Below, one piece after another: positions 1 through 13,825 of a stretch of DNA of 64,000 nucleotides. The notes under the pieces are model-generated. The model worked only from the letters and a program-made list of their open reading frames with translations, searched no databases and was not told where the DNA came from. The position numbers and the translations under genes are program-made. The DNA is from Beta vulgaris subsp. vulgaris (lineage: Eukaryota; Streptophyta; Magnoliopsida; Caryophyllales; Amaranthaceae), in the NCBI RefSeq assembly GCF_026745355.1, contig NC_079205.1:51074916-51138915 (forward strand), in the 5' to 3' direction. The stretch's first letter is position 1. The number at the start of each line of letters is the position of its first letter.

Positions 1-1113
<1,113 letters not shown>

Positions 1114-2600
1114 CAGATGATATTTGCTGGTTGATAGGTATCAAAGTACAGTTACCTACATTTTTCAATGGTGCAAATGACAGTGTATATAGGTTTTAGT
1201 GGTTGATGAGAGGTTCCATATTTCCTTTATTCTTTAATGTCTATAATTGTTTCTACGATGCATTTTTCTCATAAAAGTTCTTGATGTTTGGGCTTTACCT
1301 TGCTCAGTTTCAGCACATATTCTGTCTTCCGATTGTAAATCATTCAATTAATCTCGTTGTATGGTTATCCAATGTTATTTTGCCTCAGATTTGTATGATA
1401 TTGTTGAACAAAGGTACAAGATTAAGTTCTGTCTAGAACTTAGAAGGTTGCCATACTTCAACTTTGTACGGTATAAGTAGGACTAAGTGAAACCTTTGTG
1501 TTCTTCGGTGAAATAAAAAATTTGCAGTAATGACAATAGGATCAATTTCACTTTTTTACACGACCTTTAAGAGATGGGTGTCTTAACTTGTACATTTTTT
1601 TAAAAAAAAAAAATCTCAATTGTCACACTTATAACCTATCTAAGGTTTTATTGGGCATTTTTTATAGATATAAAGTAGAGTTTGTCTTGTAAGAGACCGT
1701 CTATTTTTAAATTAAAATTAGGCAATGGTAAGTCTAATATTAAAAAGAGACTTATATCAATAGTGACTAGGTTAATTTTTTTCGATGACTAGTTTAATTC
1801 ATTTAGTGACTAGGTCTACTTTTATATTAAAATTAGACCGTCTCTTTTAATAATTTTTTTATAAAGTATTTAGTAATCTTCCATTAAATTTTCATTAAAG
1901 CTGAATTTTTTTTAAGAAAAGAATCTGAAGTACTTTATTAGCTCGTGAATCATGCCCCAACATGCCACCAAAGCTTTTAGAGCTTACTTCAACAGGTCTC
2001 CATAAAAATATTTACTGCATTCATTGAGAGGTGACTAGATTGCTTGTGATCAAGAAATTTGAATATAAGTCGTTATTCTAATGAAGATTAAAAGATAAAT
2101 ATTCCTTTCGCAGCCCTTAAATTGTTTTTTAAGTGTAATTCTGAAAGAGCTAGGCTATCTAGAGAATGATTCTATATAAAACAAAGAGAGGTAGTTTGGT
2201 AATTTTGATTTTAAGTAGGGTCTAACATTCTAATTTCTCTTGTTTTATAAGTTCTTAAAAAATAATTTTTTGTAACGAAAAGGTACATCAAAGCCAAATT
2301 TAATTTTTTTTTTTGTTAAAACAACATAATATCATAAAAACTTAACCAGAGTTATGTCCTGGAAGCCTACAACAATCCGATTATAAAAATTCATTACAAT
2401 CATTAGGGGGCAAATTTAAATCCCTAACAGCATTTAGATTCTTAAAATGTCTTCTACAGTCACGAGCAAGGTAGTTTGCAAGCTTGTTCTTCTCACACTT
2501 TACGAATACGAACTTGATTTTCTTGAATTCCTGTTTGCATGTCCTACATTTTAAAAGCAGATCGCGTTATATATCATTATAAACTATATCGCTTGAGGGT
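1114..2600. other. Intergenic, AT-rich
   Basis: No gene is seen between the copine stop and the RNase H relic. The stretch holds the copine 3' region and one small inverted-repeat element at 1691-1846. Confidence 0.6.
1691..1846. mobile_element. Small MITE-like inverted-repeat element
   Basis: The left end begins AAGAGACCGTCTA and the reverse complement of the right end begins AAGAGACGGTCTA. Both are followed by an AT-rich stretch of similar composition. The 156-bp body has no coding capacity. The target-site duplication is not clear, so the family is unassigned. Confidence 0.5.
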
Positions 2601-2639
2601 AGAGTGATCGCCTGCAAACTGTCCGAGAAAATGATTACA

Positions 2640-2838
2640 TATTAAACCCATGGCGTTTGGCCAAAGCGAGCCCTTCTATTAGGCCCAACAACTCCGCCAT
2701 AAGAATTCAACTGCATATACCTTATTCTGAAAATCAGCTACCCATATATCTTGATTATTTCTTAACCATCCCCCTATACCTGAGTGGTCATCCTCTCCTG
2801 TGTATGAAGCGTCCACATTAACTAATACCCAGTAAGGG
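2640..2838 (-). pseudogene. Relic of a LINE/plant RNase H-like (RVT_3) domain
   Basis: The minus strand reads NVDASYTGEDDHSGIGGWLR, then QDIWVADF, and after a frameshift MAELLGLIEGLALAK. This is the usual N-terminal half of the plant RNase H-like domain found at the end of L1-type LINE polyproteins and in free relics. It is frameshifted and stops within about 70 codons. It lies just past the 3' end of cyclin L. I see no poly(A) or duplication to mark the insertion. Confidence 0.6.
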
Positions 2839-3231
2839 GAACGATGCTGGGTATACTACAAGAAATATTGTTTGACGATGTTATCGGTTCTGAAGTTATA
2901 GAGGACAAGAATTCACCAGCTTGGAACACGGCTTGTTTTATGAGATGCCCAGTGAAAGACCAATGGTCGTCGATGATACAAAAATCAGGTCATACAATGA
3001 AAATCATTGACCATATTATATATCGAAAAGTTCAGATACAAGCCAAATTTCTCAAAATCTATCGAAATCTTTGCCAAGTAGCATCAACTAACTCCTAAAA
3101 CTTTCACTTGGAAAACATCCAGACAGGAAATAAAAAGGTTTTAGCTTATAAATCTCTGAAATCAAAATGATCAGCTTATGTGCTTGACCCAGTTTTGCTA
3201 TACATTGAATACAAAAGAAGATGGATCTGGA

Positions 3232-6200
3232 CTATTGTTTCATGTGATGTCTGTAGCGATCTTTGTCTCTATTTGAGTAAGCATAATAATCACGATCTCG
3301 ATCTGCAAAAGGTATACCAACATCAGAGAACATTCTCGGTCTCACTTCATTCAATTTTCTGAGAACAAATGCAGAAAGTATAAGTGCATACCTCGAGACG
3401 AATGATGCCTTGACTTATCCGAATGCCCTCCTGTATTAACAAAGCATATGATCAGAATCAAGAAACAAGAATCACATCCTCAAATAAGTTAAAAGGTTAG
3501 GTTCTATTCAAGTCAAGGTAGACACTTGCCTGCGTCCTTGGCTTTATCCCTGGACCGGTGGCTTCTCTCCTTCACCATCTCCCTTTCAGTATCATCTCGC
3601 TCTCTCTCCCTGTCAGAATCTCTTCCCCTTTCACGATCCCGGGACTTTTGTTTTTCCCTATCTCTTTCTCTATCCCTGTCCCTATCCATATCTTTTTCCC
3701 TATCTCTGTCCCTATCCCTATTCCTCTCCCTCTCTCGTTCCCTATCTCTGATTCGCTCTCCACTTGTTTCTGTAGGCTTCGACTTAACCGTGGAGTCGTC
3801 CCTTCCCTCTCCATCAGTTGTCGTGTCCTTCGACTCATCATCACTTCTCTTAGAGTCTTTCAGCTTGTCTAGTGCTTGTTTTACAAGTGCGTCTTTAGAT
3901 CCACCAGACTCTGCATTAGCTGCACCTGAAACCATCTTTGTAGAGCTAGTATCAATACTGGCAACTGGTGTATTCAGCGAACCTTCCTGTGAAGCAGTGA
4001 AAACAACTATTAAACAACATGCCCACATTTTACTGAAAAAAAGTATAAAGTAATAGTATATTATAGGAAAAATTGATTGTAATAATCCTAAGTATGGTCA
4101 CTCTGCTTATAAAAAAACCCAAGTCCCCAACTACAAGATTTTATAGAATAATCCCAACTATTGAGGGCTGCTTCTGAAATAGCTCCCCAATAACTTGGAA
4201 CCGGTTAAACAAGTAATCTTAATTTTTTTATCTTTTGCCCTTTCTTTTATCTCTTTGCTGCTCTTCCTTCTCCCTTTTCCCAGCCCTTCCTGGAAGTCCC
4301 AGGACCCGACTCCAAACCCAATTCACCAAGCATTTCCGTACAATTACTGGGATACCCTAAAACGAAACCTAAGTTTCAGGTCAAAATGGGGGGAGTCAAT
4401 GGTGCAATGGGAGATCTAGGCACTTACATGCCAATAGTCTTAGCCCTTACATTGGCAAGAAATCTTGATCCAGGCACTACTCTAATCTTCACTGGAATCT
4501 ACAACATAGTCACTGGAGCAATCTACGATGTACCGATGCCGGTTCAACCCCTGAAATCAATCACAGCCATTACTATTGCTAACCCAGATTTTGAAATCCC
4601 AAAGATCATGGCTGCCGGGATATTTACTGCTGGGGTATTGTTTGTTTTGGGTGTTACCCAGATTATGGATTTTGCTCAACTGGAGAAATTGAGATTTTGC
4701 TCTCAAATCGATCACTGTAGACTATTTGATTTGAAAAATGAATTGGATATCTTCCTCAAAAAATAAGTAAAGCTGGTGTATAAAAAAAATAATAAAATCA
4801 ATATCATTGAAAAACCTCCATTCTTTCTCTTTTTACAAATGGAGAAGTGACCCAACTTGACATTATCAGTTGTGTTCAGCATGGTTGTCGCATAAAAAAG
4901 GCAGATAACATGGTTGCCGGTAATGGGATTTGTTGATGCCATGGTATTTCATATACCAGAGTGGAGAAGGTGAAAGGGGTAGAAGATGAGCACCAGCTTT
5001 GCCAAAGTGAGAGGAGAAGACCAAGGAGAGGGGCAATGGAGTCACTGGTTTTGGCAGGGGAGGCAGGAGGAGAGAGGGTTTTGCTTCTTTTTGCATTTGG
5101 AGAAATAAAGGGTATTGATTTCTTAATTATAAAAGACAGATTGCCAATCATGTTAAGCCATGTCATCTATATCACCTTATAAACCGTTACATCAGGTCAT
5201 GGTTTATTTTGGAAGGACTCTGAATATTTGGGATTATTCAAAAACAACCAAAAGTTGGGATTATCCAAAGCGGGCAGCCCATAGTTGGGATTTATTCTAG
5301 TCCATTTTTCCTACATTATATAGTATCCACTTATACCTAGTATAATAAAAACAAAAAACACCACTACATTTTACAGTTACTTCTCGTTGGCAACCCCCAG
5401 TAATTGCACTCAATCAAGTTAGGGAATGCGAAAGAAACTCTAACTGCAAATTTACCAATATATACCCCTGACCTGACAATCGGAAACACTGATACTCACA
5501 AGTACCTTCATTATCACTGGAAGGTCATATGTTATTAACCCTCTATTTTTTCCTCAATGCTATGATGTTTATCCCAACATCATATAAGTATTTCACATAC
5601 AAAATATGTACTCCATATGACACTCAAACACATTCTTTTTCCGAAACATACGTAATGCTACACATTATGCACATGCGCTTTATACGAGATATAAAAACTA
5701 AAATAGTTTAAGTTCACCATATCTTGATGAATATGATTGAGTGCAAGAAACAGTAGAAGAAACATCGCTGGACCTAAGAGAGGCCTGTGGGCTAAAATGA
5801 CAGACTGTTACTTACTTTGGACACTGTGGTAGTTTGTGAATCCCAAGACTTGTTGGATGATGTAAAGGAAACCGCCTCCTTACATACAGGAATATATTTG
5901 GCCTTGGGACGACTATAGAGATGAGCAAGAACTCTACAGACTTCATCTATGCCAGATTTATCTGCATCGAAGACCTTCCACCATGGTGGATTCTCAGGAA
6001 GGGGCACTCCAAATCTTCTCGCAGCGGCATATACAACGCCACAAGCAACCACCTCACTTTTGAATCGAACACAGAGTGTAGTACGCAAACTGGGAAGGAT
6101 CACAAATTCAAAATCAAACCGTAATATAACCAACATATAAGAATTCAACAATCAAAAAGGTCCTAGTCAAACTCATTCTCTTCTATAGTTCCAAAGACAA

Positions 6201-9200
6201 GTCTATGCAAGCATAGTGGTTCTTACACAAATGGAAAACGAAAAATAAACATATCATAATAAGGCTGCTGCCTGCAATGGAGATAATTTGGCACGCATGG
6301 TCTAGCACATAGAAGCTCCTTTTGTTCAACAACCAACAATTACTGCTTTCAAAGTGAAGCATATAGATACATGTTTTTTATTACCTATATACTTCTTTCT
6401 TTTTCTATTGCAACAATGGGTTTGGGCACGGTTTTTAAGAATGTGAGAATATTGGGTAGTTTAGCATAAAGTTACTCCTATAATTAACAAGAATAAACTA
6501 GAATAGGAGAGAAATATATCCTGAATAAAGTAAAAGCAACTTTATGAGGCAAAGTGAGTATTAAATGATGATATTAATAAGATAAAGTAAGGACAACATT
6601 GTCAACTAAAATTGTTTTTTTCTAACCAAAAGTGACATTGTTGCAATAGATGTGAAACTAACTCAAGTGGTAATTATTGCAATAGACAAAGAATGGAGGA
6701 AGTATAAAACTCAAACACTTCAATAGTAACTCGGCACATCAAAAGGGAAACTTTATGAGAGATGCGCTTGAATTTTGTGCTTTGTTTTCACTTTTTCTAT
6801 TGCAATATTATTCGTTCTATACAAATTGTGCATAATCCTGGGCTTTGTGCATTGCCGCTTCAACTTTCAACTTAATCAGTCAATTGATCCTTATCTATCG
6901 CAAGTCGTTTCATCAATAGTAAATATGTTTCTCTTATTCTCCTACCATTTTTCACATCAAACTCCAAATGTTTTTTTGTATAAATTGTTAAAGCACAATC
7001 TCTATTTGTTTATTATTACCAATTCTAAATTACACAACTAACATACCATGCATTGCAAGGGTCAAAATACTAGTTTTCTACAATAACAATAGACTTCAAT
7101 CTTCTTTTTACAACCCAGTATGTGCTCAGCCTATTTTCACGACCCACCACAATACTTGATATTACTAATCTCTGAAGCACAGCAATGGCCGTCTACACGA
7201 ACATTCTGAAAATTCTGAAAATAAAGGTAGAAGAGGCGAGAGGATGATTTTCATACTCAAGACAGCTTGGAAGTGTGGCAACAGGGCGTAATTAGATAGG
7301 TTCCCTTTGGTTACAGAGCTCAAGACAAGTGGAAGTCCTAAAACAGTTTAGGTGTTAATAATTCTGACAATTTCATTCACTCCTGGTTTTTGCTGTTTTT
7401 CACGTGTTCATCGGGAGAGGAATGTTTTAGCCCATAGAATGGTTAATTATGATACTGTAGACTATTCTTAGATGGTTCGGTTGGAGGATTCCAGAATTTG
7501 CTAGTGATCTAACAAGCCAGAAGCCAGGATATGCTCGTTATTTGCAGAATGGGTAACAATCTCCTTTGCCTGTGTATCATAACAAACATTTGGAAGCAGA
7601 AATTCAACAATATGATGATGAAAACATTTCAGATTGGAAACCCCCCCCCCCAAAAAAAAAAAAAAAAAAAATACCTAAATTTCAGTGAAATGTTAATCTA
7701 CCTCAAAAATTATCTTTTCCCTTGCAAAGAAAACACACTTCTTAAACTCCACCTCTTCTCATACACCTCTAGCAAGACTGCAGCACTTCCAGCCCAATCA
7801 TGGGAACCTACCATCATTGACCAACAAACCACATCTACTGGAGACTTTCCTCTTCCTCTCTCTCAAGCAGCTGCTCTCAACTCTTTGATTCTGTTATGCT
7901 GTTCAGCTGAGACATGAAGCACCATTGTTTCCAGAAGATGGAAATTGCTAATATTCTCCAATCTCTAGCAGTCTCCAGCTAGATCTACCCTTCTCTCTGT
8001 ATCCTCCTTCACGTTTCTATGTATTTCACTACTTTAATTTGGAAAAAGAAAGGCAATGGAGAAGCTATAAGAATGAAAAAAAGGAGGATGTCAGGCCTGA
8101 TGAACAAGGGATAAATTGTATTTTCCAAACTCTGTAGGAAGTTGATAGATATTTGGGTAAAAGAGTGATAAATATACTGCTTTACAATCTTTGAGCTGCC
8201 GATATTTTAACTTATCCAGTATCTTATTCCCATATTGGGCTTCTAGTTGTCTTTTAGGATGGGAAACAATAAAAATTCAAGAAAGTAACTTTTCTAACTG
8301 GTTGCAAATTATGATAATATTTGGAGTAGATATACTTTTAAATGTTTTTGATGACCATTTACAAGTTTCTTTATCTATTGAGATGCATTTATTCATTTCC
8401 TTATTTCAATGAATGTTTACCATTTCCTTTGAAAATAGTTACAAAAATATGACACGCAATTCTGCACTAACACACGTAACCATCTGAAAGTGCATGTTTT
8501 TCTTTAATAAAAAAAAAGGCAAGATGAAGTCCCTTGCAAGAAAGGGGAGAAATTGGGGATCCCTCCTTACAAGGGGTGAGACTCGATCCCAAGATCTCTA
8601 GGATCGGAATTCGGAGGTAATGCCAACACCACTAGGCTATCACCTTCTGCTCAGAAAGTGCACGTAGTTAACCTTAACATTTCTTGGTTACAAGATGCAA
8701 ACCAAAACTGACCACTAATCTCTTGAGTCTCTGATGATGGCCCTTGTTGGAGTAATAGATGTCATTCATAACTCAAACTTTATCTAAACACCATGTCAAA
8801 ATGAACTAACAAGTAACCACCCGCTAATTGAACAGCAAATGATAATTAGAACTGGGTAGTGTGACAATGCCAAGACAAAACCAGCAAAGGGTATAGCATT
8901 ATAGCACTCTCCAAAATTGAATAAAAAAAAAATTGAAGCCATTTGTTTCTTCTGGCTTCTAAAAGCAAACTATGGGTATATGAGTAACTACTGTATGAGT
9001 CTGAGGATTCTAGAAGATTTTAATTTTCAGAAAAAAAGAAAAAAAAAAAAGAGTACAAATACACACGATCAGAATTCAGATAGTCAAAAACTAAAAACAA
9101 AAGGATCCAGCAAATGGCATCACAAGTCAAGCAAATAAAGGCATGAAGCCATATGTTCACAAAGAACAGAAGCATATAAGAGACTAATTATTTTGAAAGA

Positions 9201-10170
9201 AACCTGTCATTTGCAAGATTCCATGCGTCCTGTCTCAACTCTGGAGGTGTTCCAAGGGTAGCTAGGTAGTTTGAAATAAACTTATGAGGATGCTCGACAT
9301 GACAAATGAAACCCATCTCTTTTAGAAGGTGTCTTTCTGTTCTTATCAAGTCCATCTTCAACTCAGTATATTTCTGTTAAAAAATGAAAAGAAATCGTCA
9401 GTCGAAACTTAAGAAGACAAAGATACTAGTGTTTCTACAAGGATAGATGCATAAGTTGAATGTTTGTCCAAGATACAAGCAACACCGTTCACAATTGAAT
9501 AAATAAACATGCAGCAATATCCTACGAAATGATATGCGTGAAAAAAATTTAGAAAAATACACAATTTGAATCATACTTTAGAATAAAGATCCAAATGTTC
9601 GATAGATAAATTCTCCCTTCTACATTCCATTCGGTGAAAGACAATCAGGACTTGTCTGGCTTTCCTCGGACTCTCCTCAAGTTTTGATGCCAGCCAAACA
9701 CAACTGGCAGCTACTCTCTGAAAATCAGTATAATTAAAATCCAAAAGCAATATTAGAGCAGGAAGAAGAATAAGTAAAATACAGAATTTCACTCTCCAAC
9801 AAAACAAACCAGCAGAAATAAAGAGATACAACCTTCACATTGAAGCGCGCAAATGACTTCTTGCAGTAAAATCGATGGAACAGAACCTGGCCAGTAGCCA
9901 TAACAGCTTGAGGTCTAAGATTCATCAATTAAGGACAACAGAAACCACATTATATCGAAAAAAGGAGAAAGTCACAGCAGAAAGAACTAGCACATCTATG
10001 CGTAAATATAAAGGATACAATCTAAGAAGAATGCCACTCTCTTGGATAAGATCACATCCATATATCCGTAGCGTAATTTCTGTTTCCTCGTCTATAGCAT
10101 CTTTCCTTGATGGAGAGTTCGTTAGTTGCTCCTCTGTCAAGTAAAATGTGTCTATCGCCGTGTAAATCAT
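3232..10170 (-). CDS. CYCL1-1: Cyclin-L (arginine-rich cyclin), complete, 8 coding exons
   Basis: Exons in transcript order: 10170-10019, 9914-9833, 9717-9577, 9373-9204, 6089-5816, 3986-3530, 3430-3392, 3302-3232 (stop TAG). They total 1386 nt, 461 residues, with all phases matching. Residues 1-273 hold the two cyclin boxes (MIYTAIDTFYLTEEQL at the start, then RVAASCVWLASKLEESPRK, then FKSEVVACGVVYAAARRF). Residues from about 330 to 415 are an Arg-Asp/Glu/Ser-rich tail, as in cyclin L, which pairs with CDK11/CDKG-type kinases and acts in pre-mRNA splicing in nuclear speckles (family knowledge). The start is the first ATG before the conserved MIYTAIDTFY block; an upstream non-coding exon is likely but not located. 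Intron 6 has a GC-AG border. Intron 5 (1.8 kb) hosts a Pack-MULE and intron 4 is 3.1 kb. A partial copy of exons 1-3 lies at 18007-18776. Confidence 0.93.
4066..5311. mobile_element. Pack-MULE-like element in cyclin-L intron 5
   Basis: The left end starts GGAAAAATTGATTGTAATAA and the reverse complement of the right end starts GGAAAAATGGACTAGAATAA. Both continue with repeated AATCCCAACT-type units. The flanks are TATATTATA (4057-4065) and TACATTATA (5312-5320), a 9-bp target duplication with one mismatch, the length typical of Mutator-like elements. There is no transposase inside. Instead the element carries a fragment of a molybdate transporter gene, so it fits the definition of a gene-capturing Pack-MULE. 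Confidence 0.75.
4351..4690 (+). pseudogene. Captured fragment of a MOT1-type molybdate transporter
   Basis: The translation gives NYWDTLKRNLSFRSKW in one frame. After a shift in the G-run at about 4387-4393 it gives NGAMGDLGTYMPIVLALTLA, then TTLIFTGIYNIVTGAIYDVP and MPVQPLKSI. This is the N-terminal part of plant MOT1 sulfate-family-like molybdate transporters. Homology ends near 4690 (FAQLEK), long before the full protein would. The frameshift and truncation make it non-functional as a transporter. It lies inside the TIR element in cyclin-L intron 5, on the strand opposite to the host gene. Confidence 0.85.
7647..7671. repeat. C-run followed by A-run
   Basis: A homopolymer C tract runs directly into a long A tract in cyclin-L intron 4. 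It is likely to vary in length between individuals and to be error-prone in sequencing. Confidence 0.8.
8498..8653 (-). mobile_element. tRNA-derived SINE in cyclin-L intron 4
   Basis: On the minus strand the element begins near TGAGCAGAAGGTGATAGCC and shows an A-box-like TAGCCTAGTGG and a B-box-like GGATCGAGTC, the internal RNA polymerase III promoter layout of tRNA-derived SINEs. It ends in CTTGCC followed by a T-run. It is flanked by GAAAGTGCATGT (8486-8497) and GAAAGTGCACGT (8654-8665), a 12-bp target duplication with one mismatch. Orientation is the same as cyclin L, so it is transcribed as part of the intron. Confidence 0.75.
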
Positions 10171-10500
10171 CTTCCACGCCCAACGAACTATCACAACAGA
10201 AATAGTCGACTATAATGAACTCAAACATACATTCAATGAACCAGTCCATACACTATCAATTTATCAAATACTCTCCAACATTTTAATTTTGTAGGTCAAA
10301 TTTCCCAAATTTTTACAGTATTTCTTTTACTATTAATTATATGTTAAAAGAATTAACGTTATCATGTGAAAAGTGTAAAGACAGGCCCGTCCCTGAGCCA
10401 GGGCAAGAGGGGCGGCTGCCCTGGGTCCGGATGACAGGTCATTCATTACTGATTTCCAGCCACAACACTTGAAAAATTAATCATGCAAGAACATTCTCAA

Positions 10501-10678
10501 GGGTCCGTTTGGTTTGATGGAAAACATTCTCCAAAAAGTGAAGGAAAATGTTTACAAAAGGATGGAAAACTCTTTTCCACCTTAGTTTTTCTTTTTAAAT
10601 CCCTTGTCCAACCAAACAACGGAATATGGGTAAAATCGGTTTCTTGGAGAACATTTTCCTCCAAAACAAAGGGAGCCC
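10501..10678. mobile_element. Inverted-repeat MITE upstream of cyclin L
   Basis: The left end reads GGGTCCGTTTGGTTTGATGG and the reverse complement of the right end reads GGGCTCCCTTTGTTTTGGAG. Both continue into related AAAAC/TG-TTCTCC sequence. No clear target duplication is visible. It begins 120 bp past the point (10380) where the two cyclin-L copies stop matching. Confidence 0.5.
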
Positions 10679-13600
10679 TAATTGCACCATAAGACAATAA
10701 TTTCATGATCACACAATACACAAGGCACTCGATCAATCAAAATCCCACACATCAATCAATCTACAATACAGATTTAAAGTCCCAACTCAAGATTAATCAA
10801 TCCACTAATTTAACTACTATAATAGCAGTCAAGTGAGTCTTTTTTTTTCCTGAGTATTCAATTTCAATTTATCTCGTCTAAATCTGCTGGAATCGACTTA
10901 ATAAAAAAATTAGTTTGATTCAACTTAATAATGTACAGTAAAATTCGATAAAGTGAACTAAATTCAACGTAACTATTGCTCTTTCCTATATTTAAATAGC
11001 ACCAATTCCATAAAAACCAAAAAACTTCGATGAAAATTTCTTTTAAAAAATCACTATGCATAATCCCTATTGTTGATATTGGAAAGAAAAATTATAGGTT
11101 ATACAAAAATAAAAGCGCAAAAACCTCAGATTTGTTGCGATTAGCTGAGAGAGGTCGTAGAGGTGGAAAATATAGTGAAGTAAGGAAGCGGCGGTGGTAG
11201 ATCTCAAAAACACTTGAAAAATTGATCTCATGAAATTAAACAAGAGCAAGTGAACACAAATATGCGCATCTACAAATTGTAACATAAATTTTCTTATCAT
11301 TTACTTCAATGAAACAAAGATGAAATAAGAAGTTAAACCAGAAACTCGAATCATAAGTTTATAACATGTAGATTATCACTAAAAACATGAGATAACATAT
11401 ATGAGAAAGAAAAAATAAGTTGAATTCATGAAACAAACAGCATAAAACCAATCGCATGAATAATCACATGAAGTAGATCTCAAAAATCGCAATTCCACCC
11501 AAAATCCGCAACAAAACAAGTAGATTCATCTAAGGAACAAAACAGAACCTGGAACGAGCTTCTGCAATTCGAGCTTTGCGTATGACGTATGAGAGGTTCC
11601 AGATTCCAGAGGTTCTAAAGGAATTCAATTTGCTTATGAGTTGGGCACCGGCACCTTGAGCGTTTTTGGAGTGGTACTCGCATATAGGCTATATACCTAT
11701 GTAGTTTAAGACTATATGCGACTAATGCGAGTAAGCAGGTCCGATTTCGCCTATTCCTAATCCTAGATGGAATGGAACAAGGAACAGAAAAGGTAAAGTA
11801 TTAAATACCATATATGTATTTAGGACGTTAGTAAAAAAATTTAGGGCGTCAAATAGCAAAACTCATTTTTTTTTTATGCACAACACCCGAAAATGTAACA
11901 TAAATTGACGAGTTTATCTCTATTATATAAGCAAAGTGATGAGCTACGGTGTCATCTTGTAAAATTACTGTTCTACCCTTTACTTATTAAAGAAATGCTA
12001 ACTATAAAATATTCAATTCTGTCTTGATCTATATTTATGTGTAATAACTAATAAGGAAACTTAAGATTGTTTAATTTATAATAAGATATGATGTACACAC
12101 AAAATATTTTCCAAAATAATATGCTTAAAAGAGATATTTTTGATTGAAAATGAAACTAATCTAACTCAAGCAATTTCAAACAATTAAAAAGTAAGAACTA
12201 TACATTAACATAAATATGCATATGAGACTAGTAATAGCTTATTGTACATCGATGATCTGTTAGAATTCTAAATATTATCATATAAATAGGATTATTATTC
12301 CTAGCCTGTTCTCTCCATCTTATTTTCAATTCAGTTGCAATCAGTTGGATTCATGCTCCGTTTGGTAGTGTGTAAAATATTTTCCATGAAGATTAGGTTA
12401 TCTAATCCTTGAGGCTTTTTTGAAGAATTGTGAAGGAAAACCCATTGTGACGGGCTCCATGAGTTGGTTTGTTACTGAGTTTGGTGAATCTTGGTATGAG
12501 GATTGGGAGTTTGGGGATTAGAGGATGGGATTGGGAATGAGAGTTAGAAGTGGGAATTCATTAAATATATCCAATCCCTTGTTTGGTATGTTAGTGGGAT
12601 TATGTTGGGAATATTATTATCCCATCTTTGGTATGAGGTACTTAAGTAGGGAATATATTGCTAAATTACAAAATTACCCATTTTAATGAACGATAGTAAA
12701 AGAAGAGCAAACAATATTGGTGAAGTATATTTTAATGAAGGGTAAATTTGTCTTTTAACATAACTAGAAATAATCCCGCTCCTTAATACCTGCCCCTCCC
12801 ATGTCTTATTTTGGTGGGATAAGAGGGGTTTAATCTCATTCCCCTTCACATGGAAATTTAGATATCCCTCAAACAAACATGGGATATCTACCATCATGGG
12901 ATATAATATCCCATTCCCACCCTAATCCCCTAAACAAACACCCCCTGAGGGTATTATAGAAGGACATCCCAATGATTCCCATTTGCTCCAGGTGAAGGTC
13001 AAATGGTAAGAGTCAAAAAGAGAGGCAATATAAATCAGATTGATGCATAAAAGGATAATTTTGGTTCTAGAAATAGTTTTATGACTTTTATCTTATTTTT
13101 TACCTTACTTATCTAATCTTAGGCTGATATGGAGTTGGTAGATGCAATCCTTAGGTGCGTATGCCTTTTAACATTGATGATAGTTATTAATTTGCAAACT
13201 TTTAAATTTTTGTCAATTTATTTTATCTGATTCTATTTTCCTCTACTGTTCTTATTAGTTTTTGTTTAGACTAGTGATAATACCTTCATACTCAAATGTG
13301 TTACTTGAGTCTTTCTTATGTTGCAGATGTTATCAGTTACTAATAAAAAACAATAATATGATGGTTTGGAGATCGTAAAAAGGCGGACTGAACAACGTTT
13401 GTATAGTTGCAAGGAGTATCAACTTAAAAAAGATGTACTATAAACTATGCATCATCCTACCCTTTTAAGAGTGGGAAAGGTGGTTTATGAACAATAATTT
13501 ACATGTGCATTGGGGCGTTGTTGTAGTTGTTAACAAAAAATTTATTTCTAACTTGCTTTTGCTATCAATTTTCATCTTTCAGCTACTTCGCTTTTATGCC

Positions 13601-13809
13601 TATTATGCAACAAATTATCCATGGCAAGAGCTTTTCCAATAAGAGCTTTGGGAGTAGGTTCTTGTTTTCATCATCTAAGTCATTTTTTCTCATGGTTTGC
13701 AATAAAACTAAGGTTTTATAAACAAAATCTCTTTAGTTTAAGAATGAGCTGGTAGGAAGAGGCAATGGGAGTTTCCTGAAGACCATAAATAATGAGGCTG
13801 TAATGAGTC
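10679..13809. other. Intergenic, cyclin-L upstream region and decayed repeats
   Basis: No gene is seen. The cyclin-L promoter and non-coding first exon should lie in the lower part, up to about 11.7 kb. Between about 12.45 and 12.96 kb a G-rich left half and a C-rich right half (GGGGATTAG and CTAATCCCC types) look like a worn inverted-repeat element, but I could not fix its ends. Confidence 0.5.
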
Positions 13810-13825
13810 AATCTAAACTCTAAAG

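Noticed and set aside
3526..4053. Plus-strand frame of 175 codons over cyclin-L exon 6
   Set aside because: It is the mirror of the Arg/Asp/Glu/Ser repeat coding exon and reads only as Leu/Ser repeats. No promoter or family match.
5921..6140. Plus-strand frames opposite cyclin-L exon 5
   Set aside because: Antisense shadows of a conserved exon.
8498..8653. Functional tRNA gene
   Set aside because: Box-like motifs are present, but no cloverleaf closes and a target duplication marks it as a SINE.
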